The notes below the pieces were generated by a model. It worked only from the letters and a program-made list of their open reading frames with translations, was not told the DNA's origin and made no database searches. Below are positions 7,744-12,364 of a stretch of DNA of 12,364 bases, piece after piece. The translations under genes were made by a program, and so were the position numbers. The stretch comes from JBBDIO01 sp040880365 (GTDB lineage Bacteria; Chloroflexota; Anaerolineae; Caldilineales; Caldilineaceae). The stretch lies in NCBI GenBank assembly GCA_040880365.1, contig JBBDIO010000263.1, forward strand, positions 1-12,364, given 5' to 3'. How positions within the stretch are numbered: the first letter of the stretch is position 1; each line of letters begins with the position of its first letter.

Positions 7744-8660
7744 GTCATGCTACCTTGCATCTGCTGAATGTATTCATACTCATGCTCCTCCATCCAGCGG
7801 GTCAACTCGCCCACTACCTGACCAATCCGGCCCTCCCCATAGCGCAGGAGTTCCGAGGCCATCATGGCAACCGACGCCCCGGCCATCATACTCTTCAGCA
7901 CATCGAGATGCCCGGCCACACCACTGGTAATCGCCAAATCACATGTCACCCGCCCATAGAGGAGCGCAACCCAGCGCAGCGGCAAGCGTAGTTCATTGGA
8001 ATTACTCAGCACAAGATTGGGCACAACTTCCAGCACATCCAGGTCAAAATCCGGTTGATAGAAGCGGTTGAAAAGCACCAACGCATCTGCGCCTGCGCCT
8101 TGCAACAACTTCGCCATGTGCGCAAACGAGCTGAAATAGGGACCGAGTTTGACGGCCACCGGAATCGAGATTGCTTGCTTCACCGCCGCCACGGTATCCA
8201 GATACATCTGCTCTACATTGGCCGCCGACATCGCGGGATCGGTCGCCACATAGTAGATGTTCAGTTCCAGCGCATCGGCTCCCGCCTCTTCGATATAGCG
8301 TGCATATTCAGTCCAGCCACCCGCCGAAACGCCATTCAGGCTGCCGATGACAGGAATTGAGAGGCTGGACTTGGCCTTGGCAATCAATTCCAGATAGTCA
8401 TCTGGGCCAACGTTGTAATTACCCATATCGGGAAAGTAGTCCAGAGCTTCTCCATAGCTATCCACGCCATAGGTCAGATAGTGATCGAGAACCTGGCTTT
8501 CTGCCGTAATCTGCTCCTCGAACAGCGAATACATGACGATTGCCGGCGCATCTGCGTCTTCCAGGCGGCGCATACGATCCAGACCCTGGGAGAGGGGCGA
8601 GGCCGAAGGCACCACCGGATGTTTCAATGTCAGCCCCATATAGGAAGTGGTTAAGTCCAT
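7740..8660 (-). CDS. Dihydroorotate dehydrogenase-like FMN protein (non-canonical)
   Basis: 306 residues, a complete TIM-barrel flavoprotein of the DHOD superfamily. It opens MDLTTSYMGLTLKHPVVPSA, as such proteins do. FMN-site features include SPLSQG (21-26), IGSLNG (105-110), VAVKLGPYF with Lys171 (168-176), ITSGVAG (244-250) and GASVAM (261-266). The catalytic loop differs: true DHODs have LELNxSCPN (Cys or Ser base), but here the segment is LELNIYYVATDP (131-142). It therefore probably does not make orotate, and its substrate is unknown. From memory, members of this subfamily are often next to nifJ, and a nifJ fragment indeed lies upstream here across the IS. An in-frame TGA sits one codon before the ATG, so the start is fixed. 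The ATG abuts the IS terminal repeat and no Shine-Dalgarno precedes it, so expression may be altered or lost. Confidence 0.88.
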   Translation of the reverse strand: MDLTTSYMGLTLKHPVVPSASPLSQGLDRMRRLEDADAPAIVMYSLFEEQITAESQVLDHYLTYGVDSYGEALDYFPDMGNYNVGPDDYLELIAKAKSSLSIPVIGSLNGVSAGGWTEYARYIEEAGADALELNIYYVATDPAMSAANVEQMYLDTVAAVKQAISIPVAVKLGPYFSSFAHMAKLLQGAGADALVLFNRFYQPDFDLDVLEVVPNLVLSNSNELRLPLRWVALLYGRVTCDLAITSGVAGHLDVLKSMMAGASVAMMASELLRYGEGRIGQVVGELTRWMEEHEYEYIQQMQGSMT

Positions 8661-8675
8661 TGGTCACAAGTTAAG
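8657..8675 (+). repeat. Left terminal inverted repeat of the IS
   Basis: The 19-bp sequence CCATTGGTCACAAGTTAAG is matched perfectly, inverted, at 10095-10113. Its first four bases overlap the start of the DHOD-like gene on the other strand. Confidence 0.85.
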
Positions 8676-10111
8676 ATAGATTGCGAAATGTCAAGAACGA
8701 AAGTGAGGCGAAAAACGCCATGAGAATTGTCAAGGAACCAGCAGATGAGTAAGCTGGTGAGATGACAAAGAAAAAGACAAGTTCAGTTCGGCATACACGC
8801 TCCAATCAGCTTGCTCGTGGACAGAAAAGCCCAAGCGTACCACCGGATGAAGCGACGGCAGAGCGCATTCACGAGATCATTCATCCTGCGACCCTGGCAC
8901 AGGTGGATCATTATCATCAGATGGGACTGCGCGAACGAACGTTGACGTTACCCATCATGGTGGCTCTGGTGCTCAGTCTGGTGTGGCGACAGTTCGCCGC
9001 AGTCAATGAGGCGTTGCGCGTGATGAAGACCGAAGGGTTACTTTGGTCTGCGCCGCTCCAGGTGAGTCAACAGGCCGGTCCAGCTTTGCTGGCGCGGAAC
9101 GATTGCGAACCTTTCCGGCAGAGTTGTTCCGGCGCATCCTGTTGGATGTGCTGCCGGTCATGCAAGCCCGGTGGTCGAAACGGACCCGTCCACTGCCCGC
9201 AGAAATCAAATGGGCTTTGTCGCAGTACACCCAGGTTGTGGCAGCCGATAGTTCGACGTTGGACGCTTTGGTGCGGCGGGTCGGTTTACTGCGTGACTTG
9301 CCGGAACATCCCTTGGCCGCGCCACGAGTGGCACCGATGATGGCCTTGCTGGACGGTGACCTCCCGTCTACCGCTTCAACTCTGGTACACCGACGATGAG
9401 CAGGCACATGACCAACGGTGCTGGGAACAGATTCTGGCCGCTGTGCAACCAGGCAGTTTGTTGCTGCTCGACTTAGGGTTCACCAACTACGGTGCCTATG
9501 CCCACTTGATGGACCGCCAAGTGACCTTGGTGACACGCAGCAAATCCAATGCCGTCTATCAGGTCAAGCAAGTGTTACACACCGCCGCCAATCTGCGCGA
9601 TTCGCTGGTGCTACTGGGCCAGAAACAGTTGCCCATGCGCCTGGTCGAGGTGCACTACCAAGGCACATGGTATCGTTACCTGACCAGTGAACTGGACGCC
9701 CAACGCTTCCCGCCACTCTATTTGGTGGCGCTCTACTGGCAGCGGTGGCGCATCGAGGACGCTTACAAGACCGTCAAACGCCTACTCGGGCTTGCGTACT
9801 TCTGGGTCGGCTCTTTCAATGGTATCGCCCTCCAACTCTGGGCTACTTGGCTGATGTACGCCGTGCTCGTCGATCTAGCTGATGATGTCGCCGATACATT
9901 AGCCGTCCCGTTCAACGCCATTTCGTTGGAAATGGTCTATCGCAGCTTGTATTTCTGCACCACCGCTTTCCAGCGTGGCGAAGCAGATAACCCAGTCATT
10001 TAGCTGGCCCATAACGCCAAGCTGTTCGGCCTTGTCAAGCGCAAACGCAAACCCGATTCCTTGCACTTGCTTAATTTGACTGCCCTTCAACTACCTTAAC
10101 TTGTGACCAAT
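8660..10111 (+). mobile_element. Degenerate IS4-like insertion sequence, about 1.45 kb
   Basis: The element is bounded by perfect inverted repeats: CCATTGGTCACAAGTTAAG at 8657-8675 and its exact complement at 10095-10113, with TAG continuing inward after one mismatch. The outermost CCAT/ATGG may belong to the flanks, because ATG is the DHOD-like start codon and CCA is a nifJ codon. Exact ends are therefore uncertain by a few bases. It contains one broken transposase on the plus strand, opposite to the flanking genes. I see no target duplication longer than the dinucleotide AT, whereas IS4-type elements usually leave about 9-12 bp. The minus strand near the left end carries two outward-facing TTGACA boxes (8694-8689 and 8733-8728). 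Confidence 0.88.
8762..10099 (+). pseudogene. IS4-family transposase, inactivated by two frameshifts and a nonsense codon
   Basis: The gene would encode about 446 residues. It starts MTKKKTSSVRHT at 8762, and this frame stays meaningful to about 9075 (EGLLWSAPLQVSQQA). It continues in the neighbouring frame from about 9100 (ERLRTFPAELFRRILLDVLP) to about 9350, then returns to the first frame at about 9356 (RLPLQLWYTDDEQAHD). The catalytic triad is readable across the breaks: Asp in ADSSTL (9247-9249), Asp in LLLDLGF (9470-9472) and Glu in the YWQRWRIEDAYKTVK signature (9755-9757, Y-x2-R-x3-E-x6-K of the IS4 group). A TAG at 10001-10003 cuts the end, but the frame beyond it still reads LAHNAKLFGLVKRKRK and reaches TAA at 10097-10099, inside the right repeat. 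Three separate lesions argue against programmed frameshifting. The long genes elsewhere in the window are unbroken, so sequencing error is less likely. Confidence 0.88.
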
Positions 10112-10113
10112 GG
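10095..10113 (-). repeat. Right terminal inverted repeat of the IS
   Basis: The 19 bp are the exact reverse complement of 8657-8675. The last three bases (10111-10113) also form codon 32 (CCA, Pro) of the nifJ remnant, so the true IS end probably lies at 10110 or 10111. Confidence 0.85.
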
Positions 10114-10206
10114 GGTAATGGGGTAGATCGCAATGACTTCCGATGTCCTATACGCGACATGCGCCGCAGCGTCATTGCCCTCGATGGTAACTTGATTACG
10201 CGCCAT
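10096..10206 (-). pseudogene. nifJ: 5' remnant of pyruvate:ferredoxin (flavodoxin) oxidoreductase, truncated by the IS
   Basis: From the ATG at 10206 the frame reads MARNQVTIEGNDAAAHVAYR, then TSEVIAIYPITP. This is the conserved N-terminus of single-chain PFOR, including YPITP, whose Thr (residue 31) contacts pyruvate. The homology ends at Pro32. The next codons, LVTS and a stop, come from the IS inverted repeat. The family is about 1,180 residues long, so over 1,100 codons are absent. The enzyme makes acetyl-CoA, CO2 and reduced ferredoxin from pyruvate, and this fragment can do none of that. GGGAG lies 10 nt before the ATG, so the native translation start survives. On the other side of the IS the next gene is the DHOD-like one, not the rest of nifJ. 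Either the remainder was deleted or the two flanks were joined by recombination or misassembly. Confidence 0.87.
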
Positions 10207-10287
10207 ACTGGCTTCTCTCCCTGATAGTTGCGATGGTGCTCGGCAAATTACGCCCGACACACCGAATTTCCTATACACGACGGCAGA

Positions 10288-10473
10288 TTATGCGGCCGCG
10301 TCCAATTTCTCGCGATTATCTGCCGCAGATGAGTCATCCCCGGCCATGCCCGAATTTCGCAGATCAACAATCTTTGCGCCCGCTGCGTGACAAACCTGTT
10401 CGACAGTCGCCAGATCAATTATTAAGCCCACATGCGGCACATCATCTCCAGAGCAGGGCCAAATGAAAATCAA
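10288..10473 (-). CDS. Small unassigned ORF, possible gene fragment upstream of nifJ
   Basis: A 61-codon frame ends at TAA at 10290-10288. Only a TTG start (10473) or an internal GTG is available, and no Shine-Dalgarno is visible. The part GLIIDLATVEQVCHAAGAKI reads like real protein, and the end (NREKLDAAA) like a C-terminus, but I recognise no family. It lies 81 bp upstream of the nifJ start on the same strand. It may be a decayed remnant, a leader protein, or chance. Confidence 0.2.
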   Translation of the reverse strand: MIFIWPCSGDDVPHVGLIIDLATVEQVCHAAGAKIVDLRNSGMAGDDSSAADNREKLDAAA

Positions 10474-10495
10474 GATAAAATCAAGGTGAATATTA

Positions 10496-10509
10496 AGGTG
10501 AAATCACCT
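10496..10509. promoter_or_regulatory. 14-bp palindrome in an AT-rich tract, possible operator
   Basis: AGGTGA (10496-10501), two A bases and TCACCT (10504-10509) form a perfect inverted repeat. The half-site AAGGTGAA also occurs just before it (10483-10490). It lies about 290 bp upstream of the nifJ start. The binding protein, if any, is unknown. Confidence 0.25.
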
Positions 10510-10602
10510 CATCTGCCCGGCGCATTGAGCATAAAAGAAAATCTCTCCCTCTGCACCGTGCATGGGAAGAGAATTTCTGCTGGTCTGGGGTTTGGGAATC
10601 GA

Positions 10603-10620
10603 CCTAGCCTGAAGGCTAGG
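10603..10620. repeat. Compact hairpin, possible REP-like element or tetR terminator
   Basis: CCTAGCC (10603-10609), a four-base loop TGAA and GGCTAGG (10614-10620) form a perfect 7-bp stem. There is no T-run on either side. It lies about 195 bp after the tetR stop codon. Short GC-rich hairpins of this shape are often interspersed repeats in bacterial genomes; only one copy is visible here. Confidence 0.35.
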
Positions 10621-10815
10621 CTAACCTTGAGGAGTAGTAAGGAAAGAGCCACACGCGCTTGCACTGCGATGCTCAGACAGTGGGCAGCGCAGCACAGGCA
10701 ATCGTGCAAAATACACGTGTTTATATATGTGGTTGACACAGAGATTACAGTTTGTGCGTGGGAACAGCAACATCGAGGCAAGCTTAAAATTTAATGGATT
10801 GAGAATCCGGTGGAA

Positions 10816-11445
10816 TCAGAAATCCGTAAATTCGGAAGCAACATCGGTAGCGGCAGGGGGCAGACATATGCCGTCAAAGAAGATGGTCAGCATCGCGTCA
10901 ATCTGTTCATCCCCGGTTGCACGCATGGGCGCGTGCCCGGTTGCATAAAAATGCGGATACATCATGCCCAGCAGAGTCCACGTCGCAGTTTCGGGGACCA
11001 GCGTGCGAAAGTGGTCTGCCTCCATACCTTGCGCAAATACGCGGTGCAATTGTCCCAGAAATCGCGTATTGTATTGCGCCAAAAATTCGCGCCGGGCATC
11101 TTCACTCATGTGCCCCATTTCCTGCATCGCCACCCGAATCATCGCCCGTTCTTCCATGGGCAGCGCAAGAATGTCGTGAACAATCTGCCTCACGACGCGA
11201 CGCGCATCCGGCCCGGCGCGCTGCGCGGCCAGAATCAACGTTTCCAGCTGGGCGATGGACTGTTCTACCAGCGCACAAAAAAGCGCTTCCTTATCCCGAA
11301 AATGGTAGTAGATGGCGGCCTTGGATACGCCCACTGCCGCGCCAAGCTCGCGCATCGATAACGCCGTATACCCGCGCGCCACAAATAGCGGTTTGGCCGC
11401 ATCTAATATGCGCGTGCGGCTGTTCGACAGGCTATCTGAACTCAT
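10816..11445 (-). CDS. TetR/AcrR-family transcriptional repressor
   Basis: 209 residues from the preferred start (MSSDSLSNSRTRILDAAKPL). A typical TetR DNA-binding domain covers residues about 8-55: RTRILDAAKPLFVARGYTAL, then the helix-turn-helix MRELGAAVGVSKAAIYYHFRDKEAL. The remaining ligand-binding half (about 60-209) is helical and variable, as in the family. An in-frame upstream ATG at 11505 would add 20 residues unlike TetR N-termini; GGAG 14 nt before the chosen ATG is at a loose distance. The gene follows the small membrane-protein gene on the same strand. A palindrome of TetR-operator type lies upstream of that gene (12152-12169), so the repressor probably controls the pair. The ligand cannot be inferred. 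Confidence 0.92.
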   Translation of the reverse strand: MSSDSLSNSRTRILDAAKPLFVARGYTALSMRELGAAVGVSKAAIYYHFRDKEALFCALVEQSIAQLETLILAAQRAGPDARRVVRQIVHDILALPMEERAMIRVAMQEMGHMSEDARREFLAQYNTRFLGQLHRVFAQGMEADHFRTLVPETATWTLLGMMYPHFYATGHAPMRATGDEQIDAMLTIFFDGICLPPAATDVASEFTDF

Positions 11446-11519
11446 ACAATCAAACCATTCTCCACAACCAGTGCATTCGTCCCCATTCGCAACCAACGCA
11501 CACACATTGGAAATGAAAC

Positions 11520-11544
11520 GGGGCTACTGGCAAGCAGTAGCCCC
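11520..11544 (-). terminator. Predicted intrinsic terminator after the membrane-protein gene
   Basis: GGGGCTACTG (11520-11529) and CAGTAGCCCC (11535-11544) form a perfect 10-bp stem with a 5-nt loop. On the minus strand the stem is followed by GTTTCATTTCC, a moderately T-rich tail. It lies 41 bp after the membrane-protein stop and before tetR, so tetR may receive only partial read-through or have its own promoter. Confidence 0.6.
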
Positions 11545-11584
11545 ACCTTGTCGAAGCAGTGTAAAAGCAGTGTCGAAGCCAGCA

Positions 11585-12046
11585 CTAAAAGGGTAGCCGC
11601 AACAGCGGTCGCCACCAGGGAATCGAGGCCAGCACCACCAGCGTCGACAGCACATACCAGATGGTGCCACGCTGGAATTTGACCCGTGAATCCACGGCCT
11701 TGCGCACCATCACCGAACCAACATGCACCAGAACAACCGCCACCACCATCAGCAAAATGTGTTCCACCAGGAAATAGCGCACATCCGAATTCGTCATCGC
11801 CGCGCCGAAATCACTGAATCCGGCGCGCGTAATCGGGCTTACCACGCCGTAAAGGATCAAGCCAATGACAAGCTGAATATCCATACTGATCGTAAAGAAA
11901 ACCCCGGCCTGCCGATCGCTTGCACGATATTCCCGACCTTGCAGCCAGCCTGTAATATAGGTATATAGGGCATAGAGTGCAGCAATGACGACAACCCACC
12001 GCAAAATGTTATGAATGGACAACAGGGGCACATACAGTGAATCCAT
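11585..12046 (-). CDS. Small integral membrane protein, four predicted helices, possible haem-binding histidines
   Basis: 153 residues from the ATG at 12046; GGAG lies 12 nt before it, and TATAAT (12076-12071, minus) stands just upstream. Hydrophobic segments fall at about 8-34, 48-70, 92-113 and 128-146. The first segment holds IHNILRWVVV with His12, and the third holds VEHILLMVVAVVLVHVG with His96 and His108. Paired membrane histidines of this kind can ligate b-type haem, and similar small proteins are sometimes named cytochrome b-like, but I cannot assign a family with certainty. An upstream in-frame ATG (12118) would add 24 polar residues and lacks support. The product sits upstream of a TetR repressor and behind a TetR-type operator, which suggests an inducible membrane function. 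Confidence 0.75.
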   Translation of the reverse strand: MDSLYVPLLSIHNILRWVVVIAALYALYTYITGWLQGREYRASDRQAGVFFTISMDIQLVIGLILYGVVSPITRAGFSDFGAAMTNSDVRYFLVEHILLMVVAVVLVHVGSVMVRKAVDSRVKFQRGTIWYVLSTLVVLASIPWWRPLLRLPF

Positions 12047-12070
12047 AGCGAGTAAATTCTCCAAATCTTG

Positions 12071-12076
12071 ATTATA
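12071..12076 (-). promoter_or_regulatory. Candidate -10 box for the membrane-protein gene
   Basis: The minus strand reads TATAAT at 12076-12071, 24 nt before the start codon, which allows a short leader containing GGAG. No good -35 hexamer is found 16-18 bp upstream. A regulated promoter, or a different promoter nearer the operator, is possible. Confidence 0.35.
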
Positions 12077-12151
12077 TTGAACGCTGTTAGGGGCCACGCA
12101 CGCACAAACATCACCCACAAAACATGTCGTGTCGTATCAGGCCCAGAGCTA

Positions 12152-12169
12152 ACTGACCGCTCGGTCAGT
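12152..12169. promoter_or_regulatory. TetR-type operator palindrome
   Basis: ACTGACCGCTCGGTCAGT has perfect 8-bp arms around a 2-bp centre. The GACCG-N2-CGGTC core is a form seen in many TetR-family operators. It lies 105 bp upstream of the membrane-protein start and upstream of tetR on the same strand. On the minus strand, TTAGAC (12177-12172) followed by a 17-bp gap to TCAGTT gives a weak promoter that the palindrome would overlap, a usual repression geometry. Confidence 0.65.
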
Positions 12170-12277
12170 CCCAGTCTAACCCACGCCCGCGATTCCCACA
12201 AATCGACCCTGAACTGTGCGCAGATGGTTTACGCACGACCAGACTGTGGGCTGGATAGTCATGGCCGCGAATCATCC

Positions 12278-12317
12278 CCAAAAACAAAACGCGGAGCCGG
12301 GTTTCCCCAACTCCGCG
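12278..12317 (-). terminator. Rho-independent terminator of a minus-strand gene beyond the right edge
   Basis: CGCGGAG (12290-12296) and CTCCGCG (12311-12317) pair perfectly, and an inner GGG/CCC can extend the stem. On the minus strand the stem is followed by TTTTGTTTTT (12289-12280), a classic T-run. The gene it ends must lie to the right. The last 18 bases of the window, read on the minus strand, give EEPDA then TAG (12349-12347), which could be its C-terminus, but this is too short to prove. Confidence 0.75.
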
Positions 12318-12364
12318 CCTTGTACGTCTAATCCAAAGCACTACACCTACGCATCCGGTTCTTC

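Larger units (their letters stand above)
10207..10815. other. 609-bp region without a convincing gene, upstream of nifJ remnant and downstream of tetR
   Basis: It contains the nifJ ribosome binding site, a small unassigned frame (10288-10473, minus), a palindrome at 10496-10509 and a hairpin at 10603-10620. Parts are clearly AT-rich compared with the genes (10461-10505 and 10700-10810). No tRNA, long coding frame or riboswitch that I recognise is present. It probably holds the old nifJ promoter and the 3' end of the tetR transcript. Confidence 0.5.

Noticed and set aside
9070..9360. Programmed ribosomal frameshift in the transposase
   Set aside because: There are two shifts in opposite directions plus a downstream stop codon, and no slippery heptamer was seen at either point; decay explains it better.
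10509..10781. Minus-strand 90-codon frame rich in Cys, Leu and Ser
   Set aside because: No ribosome binding site or family resemblance; it covers the hairpin and AT-rich DNA, and composition looks random.
1..12364. CRISPR array, tRNA or rRNA genes, defence island or phage genes
   Set aside because: No regularly spaced repeats, no cloverleaf or rRNA sequence that I recognise, and no nuclease, helicase, toxin or phage proteins in any credible gene.

Overview
The window looks like chromosomal DNA of a free-living bacterium with moderately high GC. The gene mix (2Fe-2S/ASKHA corrinoid-activator-like protein, multi-domain universal stress protein, S9 peptidase, a remnant of pyruvate:ferredoxin oxidoreductase, a DHOD-like flavoprotein) would fit Chloroflexota or a similar environmental lineage. 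That placement is an inference from gene content, because no rRNA or taxonomic marker is present.

Layout, left to right. (1) A minus-strand pair: a RACo-like 2Fe-2S/ASKHA protein (4155 to 1909) and, 59 bp downstream, an S9 prolyl-oligopeptidase-type serine peptidase (1849 to the left edge, cut just at its predicted catalytic His). (2) A 330-bp divergent intergenic region with a good promoter for the plus-strand nicotinate phosphoribosyltransferase (4486-6033). (3) A strong hairpin (6060-6094) between that gene and a convergent minus-strand protein made of three tandem universal-stress-protein domains (7540-6131). (4) A minus-strand DHOD-like flavoprotein (8660-7740) with a 35-codon ORF starting inside its stop codon (ATGA overlap). 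(5) A decayed IS4-like insertion sequence (about 8660-10111) with 19-bp perfect terminal inverted repeats; its plus-strand transposase carries two frameshifts and a nonsense codon. (6) On the far side of the IS, the first 32 codons of nifJ (pyruvate:ferredoxin oxidoreductase), with start codon and ribosome binding site intact, run straight into the IS end. (7) A 609-bp region without a convincing gene, holding a compact hairpin, a 14-bp palindrome and a small unassigned ORF. (8) A minus-strand TetR-family repressor and, upstream of it, a small four-helix membrane protein preceded by an 18-bp TetR-type operator palindrome. (9) A rho-independent terminator serving a minus-strand gene beyond the right edge.

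The most notable observation is the scar in parts 4 to 6. The body of nifJ, over a thousand codons in the family, is missing between the IS and the DHOD-like gene, and the IS has no convincing target duplication. This suggests an IS-associated deletion, although an assembly join at the IS cannot be excluded. The flavoprotein that survives begins exactly at the IS border and has no native leader. I did not find a convincing new multi-gene system; the other findings are regulatory or architectural details.
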